Below are positions 37,456 through 45,666 of a stretch of 48,796 nt of DNA, one piece after another. The stretch is taken from the NCBI RefSeq assembly GCF_017315735.1, contig NZ_JAFLRK010000025.1, forward strand, positions 1-48,796. Direction: 5' to 3'. The DNA comes from Paracoccus shandongensis. GTDB taxonomy: Bacteria > Pseudomonadota > Alphaproteobacteria > Rhodobacterales > Rhodobacteraceae. Below the pieces are notes generated by a model. The model was given only the letters and a program-made list of their open reading frames with translations, was not told where the DNA came from and made no database searches. Both the position numbers and the translations under genes were made by a program. Position 1 is the first letter of the stretch, and each line of letters starts with the position of its first letter.

Positions 37456-37887
37456 CCATCGCGACAGGGCGTCTTCGTCGCTGGCCTTGGCATCGACCCA
37501 TCGGGCGGCGCCGTCATGGCCGATTTCGCGCTTCCAGAAGGGGGCGCGGGATTTCAGCCAGTCCATCAGGTAATCGGCGGCCTGGAAGGCCGCGTGGCGG
37601 TGGCGGGCGGCGGTGGCGACCATCATGATGGGTTCCCCCACCGCCAGCCGCCCGTGGCGGTGGACGATGCGCCAGTCGGTGAGGTTGAAGCGTTCGGCGG
37701 CCTGCGCGCCGTAATCCGACAGCGCGCGTTCGGTCATGCCGGGGTAATGCTCGATTTCCAGCGCGGCCATGGCGCCGGTGTCGTCGCGCACCACGCCGGT
37801 GAAGGTGGCGATGGCCCCCGCGCCCGCGCCGAAGCCCGCGAGTTCCGCGGCAAGGTCGAAGGGCGGGGTCTGGACACGGGCCGACAT
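37453..37887 (-). CDS. moaE: Molybdopterin synthase catalytic subunit MoaE
   Basis: A 144-residue subunit that, with MoaD, inserts two sulfurs into precursor Z (cPMP) to give molybdopterin. Conserved parts are FTGVVRDDTGAMAALEIEHYPGM in sequence (about residues 29-51), HRHGRLAVGEPIM, and the active-site lysine region KSRAPFWKRE (about 121-130). The moaD gene lies 3 bases upstream in the same direction, the usual pairing. Confidence 0.95.
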   Translation of the reverse strand: MSARVQTPPFDLAAELAGFGAGAGAIATFTGVVRDDTGAMAALEIEHYPGMTERALSDYGAQAAERFNLTDWRIVHRHGRLAVGEPIMMVATAARHRHAAFQAADYLMDWLKSRAPFWKREIGHDGAARWVDAKASDEDALSRW

Positions 37888-37890
37888 GGA

Positions 37891-38142
37891 TCAGCCGCCG
37901 GTCATGGGCGGGAAGAAGGCGACCTCTCGCACGCCTTCCAGCGGCGCGTCCAGATCGGCCAACTGCTGGTCCAGGGCGCAGCGCACGGCGGCAAGGTCGG
38001 CAAAGGCCGCCGCGTGCCAGTCGTCGCGGGCGGAAAGGTCCGCGATCAGGTCGCGCACGGTGGCGGCGTCGGTCTCGATGCGTTCGCGCGGCTGGCCGAT
38101 GCGTTCGCGCAACCAGGCGAAATAAAGAACATCAAGCGTCAT
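37891..38142 (-). CDS. moaD: Molybdopterin synthase sulfur carrier MoaD
   Basis: An 83-residue ubiquitin-like protein ending in the Gly-Gly that carries the thiocarboxylate (PPMTGG). It begins TLDVLYFAWLRERIG, standard for MoaD. It overlaps the end of pgsA by 11 bases and precedes moaE by 3 bases, so the three are co-translated on the minus strand. Confidence 0.95.
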   Translation of the reverse strand: MTLDVLYFAWLRERIGQPRERIETDAATVRDLIADLSARDDWHAAAFADLAAVRCALDQQLADLDAPLEGVREVAFFPPMTGG

Positions 38143-38767
38143 GGCCGGGTTCGCGCAGGTAAGGGCGCGCCTTGGCGAAGTAATCCCAGCCGGTCCAGGC
38201 CGTCAGGATCGCGGCGATCCAGATCAGCAGCAGCCCGACCTGCGTGGCCAGATCCGCCCAGGAGGACGAGAACCACGGCAAATGCCCCTCGCCCACGCGC
38301 GGGGGGCGGCCATGTTCGACATAGGCCAGCCCCGTGCCCAGGAACAGGACCGAGATGGCGACCATCTGCGTGGTGGTCTTCCATTTCGCCAGCTTCGTGA
38401 CCTTCAGCAGCCGCGCGTTCGATCCCAGGAACTCGCGCAGGCCGGACACGAAGACTTCGCGGAACAGGATCAGGGTGGCGGGCAGGATCAGCCAGGGGTT
38501 CATCCCGGAATAGCCGGTGATGACCACGATGGCGATCACCACCATGGCCTTGTCGGCGATGGGGTCCATGGCCGCGCCGAAGCGGCTTTCCTGCTGCCAG
38601 CTGCGCGCCAGATAGCCGTCGATCCAGTCGGTCACGGCGGCGACAAGGAACAGCGCCAGCGCCGCCCAGTCGGCCCAGGGACGGCTGAAATACAGAAACA
38701 TCAGCGGCACGGCAGGCGCCGCGATCAGCCGAAGAAGGGTCAGGATATTGGGGACGGTCCAGCGCAT
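38132..38767 (-). CDS. pgsA: Phosphatidylglycerophosphate synthase PgsA
   Basis: A 211-residue inner-membrane enzyme that joins CDP-diacylglycerol and glycerol-3-phosphate on the route to phosphatidylglycerol. The CDP-alcohol phosphotransferase signature D-x2-D-G-x2-A-R-x8-G-x3-D-x3-D is complete (Asp47 to Asp72: DWIDGYLAR and GAAMDPIAD). It starts at the ATG at 38767 (MRWTVPNILTLLRL), the usual N-terminus; an open frame extends upstream without similarity. The uvrC-pgsA-moaD-moaE order is common in alphaproteobacteria. Confidence 0.95.
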   Translation of the reverse strand: MRWTVPNILTLLRLIAAPAVPLMFLYFSRPWADWAALALFLVAAVTDWIDGYLARSWQQESRFGAAMDPIADKAMVVIAIVVITGYSGMNPWLILPATLILFREVFVSGLREFLGSNARLLKVTKLAKWKTTTQMVAISVLFLGTGLAYVEHGRPPRVGEGHLPWFSSSWADLATQVGLLLIWIAAILTAWTGWDYFAKARPYLREPGHDA

Positions 38768-38838
38768 AAGGGGCAAGCTAGTCCGTGCCGTGCCGCTTGG
38801 AAAGGGGCGGCGCATCGAAATGCGCCGCGCCCGGGGCA

Positions 38839-39207
38839 TCAGCCAAGCGCGCCGTCGATCAGCGGATAGGCGCGGCCCGCGATGGTCAGGTGGACCGCCT
38901 TGATCCGCTGTTCGCCGAAGCGGCGGGTGCGGTGGCCGATCACGCGGACGGGATCGCCGGGCATCACGGCGGCGGGGGTCAGACCGATCGCCGCATTGCG
39001 GGCGCGGCTGGCAAGTTCCACCGTCCAGTTGCGGCCCTCGGCGTCGCTGACGCACAGCACCGGGTCGCTGCCGGTGCTGTTGTTGTCGGTGACGGTGCCG
39101 GTCAGTTCCATCAGATGCGGCTTGAATTCATCCCCCCGGGCGTATCGGGGCAGGCCGGCGGGCAGGAACCGCGGGGCGATGATGCCGGGTTCGGGCAAAC
39201 GGGTCAT
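38839..39207 (-). CDS. Small protein of unknown function between uvrC and pgsA
   Basis: A 122-residue protein without signal peptide or membrane helix, starting at the ATG at 39207 after AAAGAGG. Its second half (WTVELASRARNAAIG, then MPGDPVRVIGHRTRRFG) looks like a small beta-barrel of OB type, but I cannot name a family. It is on the same strand as uvrC and pgsA, with gaps of 228 and 71 bases, so it may have its own promoter. The gap to uvrC (39208-39435) shows no gene. Confidence 0.6.
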   Translation of the reverse strand: MTRLPEPGIIAPRFLPAGLPRYARGDEFKPHLMELTGTVTDNNSTGSDPVLCVSDAEGRNWTVELASRARNAAIGLTPAAVMPGDPVRVIGHRTRRFGEQRIKAVHLTIAGRAYPLIDGALG

Positions 39208-39435
39208 GTGAGCCTCTTTCCCAAGGATTGAGCGGGGCAACCATAGCGCGATCGAAGGCCAGCCTTGTGGTGCCATGTTACCGCGCGTCCTCAGGCCGCA
39301 CGGCGCAGGGCAGGCCCACCCAGGCGGCGACGCGCAAGTCCTTGATCCATGGCCTGTTTGGAACCGCCCCGGGTTCGCCCGCGATTCCCGTTCCCCCGCG
39401 CTTGTGAAGTTTGGAACGGCATTCCCCGCGCCCGG

Positions 39436-41310
39436 TCAGCCCCGCGCGTTGAAGTGGTCGTAAACCTTCTGCGCCATCGCGGCCGAGATCCCCTCGACCG
39501 CCTGCAGATCGGCCAGGCCCGCGCGGCTGACCGCCTTGGCGCTGCCGAAATGCTGAAGCAGCGCGCGCTTGCGCGAGGCGCCGATGCCCGCGATCTCGTC
39601 CAGGGGGTTGGCCATGACCGATTTCGCGCGCTTGGCGCGGTGGGTGCCGATGGCCCAGCGATGCGCCTCGTCGCGCAGGCGCTGGATGAAATACAGGACC
39701 GGGTCGTTCATGCGCAGCGCAAAGGGGGCGCGGCCGGGGCGGTGGAATTCCTCTTTCCCCTGGTCGCGATCGATGCCCTTGGCGACGCCGACGATGGGAA
39801 TATCCTCGACCCCCAGGTCGGCCAGGATGCCGTCCACGGCGGACACCTGCCCCGCGCCGCCGTCGATCAGCAGCAGGTCGGGCCAGGCTTCGGTCTGGCG
39901 GTCGGGATCCTCTTTCAGCAGGCGGGTGAAGCGGCGCGACAGCACCTCCTTCATCATGCCGAAGTCGTCGCCGGGCGTGATCTCGGTCCCCTTGATGTTG
40001 AACTTGCGATACTGGCTTTTAATGAAGCCTTCCGGCCCGGCCACGATCATGCCGCCCACGGCATTGGTGCCCATGATGTGGCTGTTGTCGTAAACCTCGA
40101 TCCGGCGCGGGGGGGCGGGCAGGTCGAAGGCCTCGCCCACGCCTTCCAGCAGGCGCAGCTGCGTGGCGCTTTCGGACATGCGGCGGGCCAGGCTTTCGCG
40201 GGCGTTGCGCAGGGCGTTTTCCACCAGGTCGGCCTTCTCGCCCCGCTGCGGCACGCCGATGACGATGCGGCGGGCGGCGCGTTCGGACAGCACCTGCGAT
40301 GTCAGATCCGGTTCATCGGGGGCGTGCGACAGCAGGATCATCCGGGGCGGCGGCTTGTCGTCATAGAATTGCAAAAGGAAGGCCTGCATCACCTCGGCGG
40401 GGGATTCCACGCCGCCCAAGCGGGGATAGAAGTCGCGGTTGCCCCAGCTCTGGTTGCCGCGGATGAAGAAGACCTGCACGCAGGCCTGGCCGCTTTCCAT
40501 GTGCAGGGCGACGATGTCGGCCTCGGCCACGCGCTTGGGGTTGATGGCTTGGACGGACTGCACGGCGGTCAGCGCCTTGATCCGGTCGCGAAGCGCGGCG
40601 GCGCGTTCGTATTCCATGTTTTCCGCAGCCGCCGCCATGTCGCGGGCAAGGTTGGCCTGGATCACCGTGGTCTTGCCTTGCAGGAAGCGTTCGGCATCCG
40701 ACACCAGCGCGCCGTAATCCTCGGCGCTGATGCGGCCCACGCAAGGCGCGCTGCACCGCTTGATCTGGAACAGCAGGCAGGGGCGCGTGCGGGATTCGAA
40801 GGTGGCGTCCGTGCAGTTGCGCAGCAGGAACACCCGCTGCAACTGCGTCAGCGTCCGGTTCACCGCCCCCGCGCTGGCGAAGGGGCCGTAATAGTCGCCC
40901 TTTTCCGACTTCGCCCCGCGATGCTTCTTGATCTGGGGATAGGCATGGGACTTGGCCACCAGGATGTTCGGGAACGACTTGTCGTCGCGCAACAGCACGT
41001 TGTAGCGCGGCTTCAGCTGCTTGATGAGGTTCTGTTCCAGCAGCAGCGCCTCGGTTTCCGTGCGCGTGGTCAGGAACATCATGGAACAGGTTTCGCGGAT
41101 CATCCGCGCGATCCGCGCCGAATGGCCCGAGGGCCGGGCATAGTTCGACACCCGCGCCCGCAGGTCGCGGGCCTTGCCGACATACAGCACCCCGCCCTGC
41201 GCATCCAGCATCCGATAGACGCCGGGGCTGCGGTCAAGCTGGCGCAGATAGTCTTGGATCAGCGCGTGGCCAGTCTTGGGGCCAGTCTTGGGGGGCGTGG
41301 TTTCGGTCAT
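39436..41310 (-). CDS. uvrC: Excinuclease ABC subunit C
   Basis: A 624-residue nuclease that makes both cuts in nucleotide excision repair. In order: GIY-YIG domain ([20 protein letters not shown], about residues 28-47), the UVR motif region (about 210-245, [15 protein letters not shown]), the RNase H-like domain ([16 protein letters not shown]), and C-terminal helix-hairpin-helix motifs ([14 protein letters not shown]). It starts at the ATG at 41310 ([11 protein letters not shown]); the frame is open for 43 more codons upstream without similarity. Confidence 0.95.
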   Translation of the reverse strand: MTETTPPKTGPKTGHALIQDYLRQLDRSPGVYRMLDAQGGVLYVGKARDLRARVSNYARPSGHSARIARMIRETCSMMFLTTRTETEALLLEQNLIKQLKPRYNVLLRDDKSFPNILVAKSHAYPQIKKHRGAKSEKGDYYGPFASAGAVNRTLTQLQRVFLLRNCTDATFESRTRPCLLFQIKRCSAPCVGRISAEDYGALVSDAERFLQGKTTVIQANLARDMAAAAENMEYERAAALRDRIKALTAVQSVQAINPKRVAEADIVALHMESGQACVQVFFIRGNQSWGNRDFYPRLGGVESPAEVMQAFLLQFYDDKPPPRMILLSHAPDEPDLTSQVLSERAARRIVIGVPQRGEKADLVENALRNARESLARRMSESATQLRLLEGVGEAFDLPAPPRRIEVYDNSHIMGTNAVGGMIVAGPEGFIKSQYRKFNIKGTEITPGDDFGMMKEVLSRRFTRLLKEDPDRQTEAWPDLLLIDGGAGQVSAVDGILADLGVEDIPIVGVAKGIDRDQGKEEFHRPGRAPFALRMNDPVLYFIQRLRDEAHRWAIGTHRAKRAKSVMANPLDEIAGIGASRKRALLQHFGSAKAVSRAGLADLQAVEGISAAMAQKVYDHFNARG

Positions 41311-41609
41311 GTGCGTCAGATAGGTGATTCCCGTGGCGGGCTGCAAGTTCCGGGGGGCGATTGCAAGGCGGAAGCTGTCCACCGGCGCTGTGGATAAATC
41401 TGTGGGTGTCCTGTGAGCCTGAGGGCTCCTGTCCAGCAATCGTTACAGTGCCGTGACTTTGCCGCATTTTTAGGCAGAAGATCAGGTTATTGAAATCGTT
41501 GGAAAACTTTTACTCGCGGATGCTGCTTGGCGAAACTTGCGCAGTTTCAGGCCTTTGATTGACGGATCTTACCTAAGCCGGGGACAACTGCCGCAGGGTC
41601 ACACCCGTG
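41311..41609. other. 299-base gap upstream of uvrC
   Basis: The stretch is distinctly AT-richer than its surroundings (for example TTATTGAAATCGTTGGAAAA near 41490), as expected for promoter DNA. It should hold the uvrC promoter on the minus strand. No open frame with coding bias, no RNA gene and no strong terminator is recognised. Confidence 0.5.
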
Positions 41610-41747
41610 TCAGTCACGCCGCCGGGTCGGGCGGCCGGAGGGGCGGATCCCCAGGATCCGGCCCAACCCGCGCCGGAAGGCCGGGCCGCGCAGCAGCGCC
41701 ATCGCCACCATCACCAGCAGGAACAGGATGACGATGCGGACGCTCAT
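41610..41747 (-). CDS. 45-residue membrane protein after the S49 peptidase
   Basis: A short gene whose ATG (41747) overlaps the peptidase stop as ATGA. The product has one N-terminal membrane helix (MSVRIVILFLLVMVAMALL) and a very basic tail (RRGLGRILGIRPSGRPTRRR). Third positions are GC-rich like coding DNA and the overlap suggests coupled translation. No family is recognised. It may be a small partner or regulator of the membrane peptidase, which is inference from position only. Confidence 0.55.
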   Translation of the reverse strand: MSVRIVILFLLVMVAMALLRGPAFRRGLGRILGIRPSGRPTRRRD

Positions 41748-42571
41748 CCGCCCGCCCCGAAGCGGGCGAAGGCCGCGCGTTCCTGGGCGGCGTCCAGAAC
41801 GGTGCCCGCCGACAGGCCCAGCCTGCGGAACAGCGACTGGCGGGGGGCGTGGACCACGAAGCGCGTCTTGTCGCCGTAAAGCGCCTTCATCTGCGGCACC
41901 AGATGGCCGATGCCGTCGGCCAGCCCCAGTTCGACCGACTTGCGCCCCGCCCAGAATTCGCCGGTGAACAGGTCGCGGTCGGCGGCCAGCCGGTCGCCGC
42001 GGCGGGCGGTCACGTGGTCCTTGAAGGCCTGGTGGATCGGTTCAAGGACGTTGTGCAGGCGTTCCACATCCTCGGGTCGTTCCGGGCGGAACGGGTCCAG
42101 CGTGGATTTCGACCGCCCCGCCGTATGCACCCGCCGCTCGATGCCCCAGCGGGCGATCAGATCCTGGAAGCCGAAGCCGGCCGAGATCACCCCGATGGAT
42201 CCCAGGATCGAACTGTCGTCCGCCCAGATCCGGTCGCCCGCGCAGGCCAGCCAGTATCCGCCCGAGGCCGCCACATCCTCGACAAAGGCATGGACGGGGG
42301 TCTTCGTCTCGTCCGCCAGGCGCCGGATGCGCGCGGCGATCAGGGACGACTGCACCGGCGATCCGCCGGGCGAGTTGATGGACAGCGCCACGGCCACGGG
42401 CTTGCCCTTGCGGAAGGCGCGCTCGATCACCGGGGCCAGCGCCGCGTCGGACAGCGCGCCGCCGCGCCCGGCCATGCCGATGGCGCCGTGCAGCCGGACC
42501 ACCGAGACGCGGGGGCCCTTGTTCGTCAAACGGTCAAGATAGGGAATACGCATGACCGCAGACTTAATCAT
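41744..42571 (-). CDS. S49 family signal peptide peptidase-like protein (SppA/SohB)
   Basis: A 275-residue protease of the half-length SppA type. The serine lies in VAASGGYWLA (Ser103) and the catalytic lysine in AGRSKSTLDP (Lys155); the 52-residue spacing equals that of the characterised B. subtilis enzyme. INSPGGSPVQSS is the conserved oxyanion region. No membrane anchor is obvious. The start at 42571 (MIKSAVMRIPYL) follows AAGGGGGCCGC; the later ATG at 42553 lacks a ribosome binding site. It lies 21 bases after the LacI-family gene on the same strand. Confidence 0.9.
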   Translation of the reverse strand: MIKSAVMRIPYLDRLTNKGPRVSVVRLHGAIGMAGRGGALSDAALAPVIERAFRKGKPVAVALSINSPGGSPVQSSLIAARIRRLADETKTPVHAFVEDVAASGGYWLACAGDRIWADDSSILGSIGVISAGFGFQDLIARWGIERRVHTAGRSKSTLDPFRPERPEDVERLHNVLEPIHQAFKDHVTARRGDRLAADRDLFTGEFWAGRKSVELGLADGIGHLVPQMKALYGDKTRFVVHAPRQSLFRRLGLSAGTVLDAAQERAAFARFGAGG

Positions 42572-42592
42572 GCGGCCCCCTTGCGACAAGCG

Positions 42593-43612
42593 TCACCCAT
42601 GCCGGATCGTGTCGCCGGGCAGGAAGGTCGGCGTCAGCGCGACGATGCGGTCCTCGGGGATCGCGTCCTTGCCCGCGACCAGCCGCGCCGCGCGCCGCCC
42701 GATATCGACGCGCCGCGCATCGGTCGTGGCCAGCCGCACCGGCAGCCCGTCCAGAAGATCGACCCCGTTGAAGCCCGCCAGCCCGATCCGGTTGGGGATG
42801 TCGTATCCCTTGTCGAGGCAATACAGCAGCCCCCCTGCCCCGATCATGTCGTTCGAGAAATACAGGAAATCCAGATCCGGAGCGCGGGTCAGGATCCGTT
42901 CCGTCAGTTCCCGCCCCTTCAGCAGGCTCGATCCGCCCTGGTAGTATTCGCGTGCTTCCAGCGGCACGCCAGCCTCGGCCAGGCCCTCCTCGAACCCCGC
43001 CAGGCGTTTGCGGGCGCGGTGATCCTCGGGCATGTGGGTGCCGACAAAGCCGATGCGGCGGTATCCGGCGGCCAGGATCCGCGCGGCCATCTCGCGCCCC
43101 GCGCGGCGGTGGGAAATGCCGACGACCGTGTCGATCCCCTCGCCGTCCACGTCCATGATCTCGACCACCGGGATGCCGGAATTGGCCAGCATCGCGCGCG
43201 ACGCCTTGCTGTGTTCCAGCCCGGCCAGGATCACGCCCGAGGGCCGCCAGGACAGCATGTCGTAAAGCACCATCTCCTCTCGCGCGGGGGAATAGTTGGT
43301 GACGCCGATCACGGGTTGCAGGCCGGTATCGTCCAGTTCCGCCGAAATCCCCCCCAGCACGTCGGGAAAGACCAGGTTCGACAGGGACGGGATCACCACC
43401 GCGACCAGGTTCACCCGCTGGCTGGCCAGCCCGCCCGCGATCTTGTTGGGAACGTATCCCAGGGTCTTCGCCGCCGTCAGCACCTTTTCGCGCGTCGCCG
43501 CCGACACATCGCCCCGGTTGCGCAACACCCGGCTGACGGTCATCTCCGACACGCCCGAGGCTTCGGAGACATCACGCAGGGTCAGCGGGCGGCGGGGTCT
43601 GGGGGCGTTCAT
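42593..43612 (-). CDS. LacI-family transcriptional regulator (GntR/IdnR-like)
   Basis: A 339-residue repressor. The N-terminal helix-turn-helix and hinge are standard: LTLRDVSEASGVSEMTVSRVL (split over about residues 10-30) and LGYVPNKIAGGL. A sugar-binding periplasmic-protein-like domain follows. The segments around NLVFPDVLGGI resemble gluconate regulators, but the ligand is not certain. No sugar transport or gluconate genes are next to it, so its targets lie elsewhere. The 98 bases upstream contain ATGTTAGCGG, a possible half-operator for autoregulation. Confidence 0.85.
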   Translation of the reverse strand: MNAPRPRRPLTLRDVSEASGVSEMTVSRVLRNRGDVSAATREKVLTAAKTLGYVPNKIAGGLASQRVNLVAVVIPSLSNLVFPDVLGGISAELDDTGLQPVIGVTNYSPAREEMVLYDMLSWRPSGVILAGLEHSKASRAMLANSGIPVVEIMDVDGEGIDTVVGISHRRAGREMAARILAAGYRRIGFVGTHMPEDHRARKRLAGFEEGLAEAGVPLEAREYYQGGSSLLKGRELTERILTRAPDLDFLYFSNDMIGAGGLLYCLDKGYDIPNRIGLAGFNGVDLLDGLPVRLATTDARRVDIGRRAARLVAGKDAIPEDRIVALTPTFLPGDTIRHG

Positions 43613-43710
43613 CGGCTTCCGGTCACTCAGGTCTTTGCCCGATGTTAGCGGACGCCACCCCCCGCGACAACCTTGCCAAACCGCGCCATAGCGGTCAAAA
43701 GGGCTGTGGC

Positions 43711-43787
43711 GGCCCCGTGGCTCAACTGGATAGAGCAGCCCCCTCCTAAGGGGCAGGTTACAGGTTCAAGTCCTGTCGGGGTCACCA
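43711..43787 (+). tRNA. tRNA-Arg (anticodon CCU)
   Basis: A complete 77-base cloverleaf with encoded CCA: acceptor GGCCCCG/CGGGGTC (with one G-U pair), D-arm GCTC/GAGC, anticodon stem GCCCC/GGGGC with loop CTCCTAA (anticodon CCT), T-arm ACAGG TTCAAGT CCTGT. It reads AGG codons. It opens the accessory two-gene region; tRNA-Arg(CCU) genes are frequent integration sites, although no copy of its 3' end is seen downstream in the region. Confidence 0.97.
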
Positions 43788-43868
43788 ATTACCTATGTGC
43801 AGAATGTTCTTGTTTTGTTCTGTTCCCGGACGTGCAATACTGGTCTGGAATCAACCAGGAGCAGTGCC

Positions 43869-44879
43869 TTGCCGAAGAAGGCCACCATTCAATACCGCGA
43901 GTTCAGGGCGAATGGCGCCTTGCGGGGGATGGACCTCAAGGCGGTGCTGGTCGATGTGCTGCGCCGCCGGACCGACGCCCACCTGATCGGCCGGAATGCC
44001 CGCCTGCGCGCCATCAACCTGGACGGGGACGGCAGCCATGTCGTGCTGAACAAGGTCTCGTCGCCGGACAGCTGGGACGGGCCGGTGTTCTGCGGGCAGA
44101 TCCTCCATGTCAAGGCGGGCGCGGACATCCAGGCCGTGCTGCAATCGCTGGACGACGACACGGACGAATTCCTGGTCCGGAACATCGACCTGGGCCGGGG
44201 CGCGCGGATCGTCAAGGGCGTGCTGTATTTCGCCGTCCACCGCAACCATGTCGGCCTGATCGAAAGCACGGCCGTCAGGGGCGCCGTGCTGGAACGCTAT
44301 CTCACCGCGCTGCTGCGGCAGGCGGGCGAGCTGGACCCCGATGACCGCATCGTCCTGGCGGGCAGGTTCCTGGCCAGCGGCGAAAAGGGCCTGACCGAGA
44401 TCAGCGACCTGACGCTGGCCGCGCGGCCCAGCCAGCGTGCCAGGGCCATGGCAGGCGATCACCTGTCCGACGGCCAAGCGGCCGAGGCCCGCGACGAAGG
44501 GGCCACGATCCTTGACGTGCTGCGCCTGATGGGCTGGCGGGACGAGGCCCTGGCGCGCCTGGAGGCCCAGGTGCCGGAAGGCGGCCGGGTGGAAGGGCTG
44601 CTCAAGGTCTTCATCAAGGACCGCCGCCACAAGCTGCGCATCCCCCGGGCCGCCATCGACGAGGCCCTGCGGAACATCGATCCCGCCGATCTGGGCCTGC
44701 AGGGCGACGGCCGGGAACAAGGGGGCATGGTCAAGCTGTCGGTGGTGAAGGACATCGCAACCGAAGGCTCCCTTCTTGATCCGGCCGATGCTATGGTGAA
44801 GATCATCGAGGCCCTGAGGGAATGGGCCGCCGCCGGGAAAATAGATTGTCGCTTCGATGGCTCAGACTGGCCGCCCTGA
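43869..44879 (+). CDS. Uncharacterised soluble protein of a two-gene module
   Basis: A 336-residue protein. It starts with TTG at 43869, 7 bases after a strong AGGAG (43857-43861); no in-frame ATG fits as well. It is probably cytoplasmic, with no signal or membrane helix. The most structured part is residues 100-150, with RNIDLGRGARIVKG, then LYFAVHRNHVGLIES and a helix LERYLTALLRQ. I do not recognise a family. The downstream membrane gene overlaps its end by 58 bases, with its own GAGGGA ribosome site, which implies a coupled pair. Base composition is that of the host. Possible roles include defence or stress response, by architecture only. Confidence 0.8.
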   Translation: MPKKATIQYREFRANGALRGMDLKAVLVDVLRRRTDAHLIGRNARLRAINLDGDGSHVVLNKVSSPDSWDGPVFCGQILHVKAGADIQAVLQSLDDDTDEFLVRNIDLGRGARIVKGVLYFAVHRNHVGLIESTAVRGAVLERYLTALLRQAGELDPDDRIVLAGRFLASGEKGLTEISDLTLAARPSQRARAMAGDHLSDGQAAEARDEGATILDVLRLMGWRDEALARLEAQVPEGGRVEGLLKVFIKDRRHKLRIPRAAIDEALRNIDPADLGLQGDGREQGGMVKLSVVKDIATEGSLLDPADAMVKIIEALREWAAAGKIDCRFDGSDWPP

Positions 44880-45430
44880 CCGCGGGTTCCGCGGCCGGCG
44901 CGCTGTTGCCGCCTGCCCTGCTGACCGGCGATCCGTCGCGGTTGCTGGTGACCTTCCTGGGGCTGGTGGCGGCCAGCATCCTGCCCAGCGTGTCGCTGGT
45001 CATCGGCAGCCTGTCATCCACGGGCCGTTCGGTCCTGAAGATCGAGGAACTGGCGCGGGAACTGGCGGGGGCCATGCGCAGGCTGTTTTCCATCCTGGGG
45101 CTTGTCGCCGGGGTCGTGGCGCTGCTGATGGTGATCGCCATCACGCCCGACATCGCTTGGCGGATCCCCTTTTCGCCGTTCCAGGTGCCTGACGCGGCGC
45201 GGCGCGGCCTGCAATCGCTGGCCTTCCTGCTGACCACCGCCGCCACCCTCAAGGCCGCGGCCATTCCACGAATCCTCGCCCGCGTCCTGGCGATCAAGAA
45301 GGACATCGCCATCCACGAGGCGCGCAAGGCCTTGGCCGAGAAATCCCCCTCGGACGCAGACATCCGGCAGATGTTTGCGAAGAAGGACGGGTTTGGAAAG
45401 ACCGTACCCCTGGACAGCATCCGGTCCTGA
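44822..45430 (+). CDS. Uncharacterised four-helix membrane protein of the two-gene module
   Basis: A 202-residue protein with a basic N-terminus (MGRRRENRLSLRWLR) and about four membrane helices near residues 15-35, 41-64, 89-108 and 129-150. The C-terminal 50 residues are charged (IKKDIAIHEARKALAEK) and probably cytoplasmic. No family is recognised. The ATG at 44822 follows GAGGGA and lies inside the end of the preceding gene. A soluble sensor plus four-helix membrane effector is a layout seen in several phage defence systems, but no sequence match to one can be claimed. It ends 27 bases before the tRNA-Tyr gene. Confidence 0.78.
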   Translation: MGRRRENRLSLRWLRLAALTAGSAAGALLPPALLTGDPSRLLVTFLGLVAASILPSVSLVIGSLSSTGRSVLKIEELARELAGAMRRLFSILGLVAGVVALLMVIAITPDIAWRIPFSPFQVPDAARRGLQSLAFLLTTAATLKAAAIPRILARVLAIKKDIAIHEARKALAEKSPSDADIRQMFAKKDGFGKTVPLDSIRS

Positions 45431-45457
45431 CGGAAAGGGGCATCTGTCGGGGGAAAA

Positions 45458-45541
45458 TGGTGGGCGACCCTGGAATCGAACCAGGCATGGGTCTCCCCGG
45501 CGGAGTTACAGTCCGCTGCCGCACCTTGCAGCACGTCGCCC
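45458..45541 (-). tRNA. tRNA-Tyr (anticodon GUA)
   Basis: An 84-base class II tRNA on the minus strand with encoded CCA. Acceptor GGGCGAC/GTCGCCC, anticodon stem GCGGA/TCCGC with loop CTGTAAC (anticodon GTA), a long variable arm, and T-arm CCTGG TTCGATT CCAGG. It reads UAC and UAU. It is divergent from rlmB. Confidence 0.95.
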
Positions 45542-45666
45542 GCCGAACGCTTTCGGCGTGGGGGCCTCATTAGCGGGCGCGGCGGGGGGCGTCAAGCGGA
45601 TTTCCGGGCCTTGCGCCCCATGCGCCTTGCGCGCCATGAAGGGGCAAGGCCGAAAGGATGACAGGC

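Noticed and set aside
43761..45457. Possible integrated element using the 3' end of tRNA-Arg as attachment site
   Set aside because: No direct repeat of the tRNA 3' end is found before the tRNA-Tyr gene and there is no integrase in the region, so integration is not shown; only the position is suggestive.
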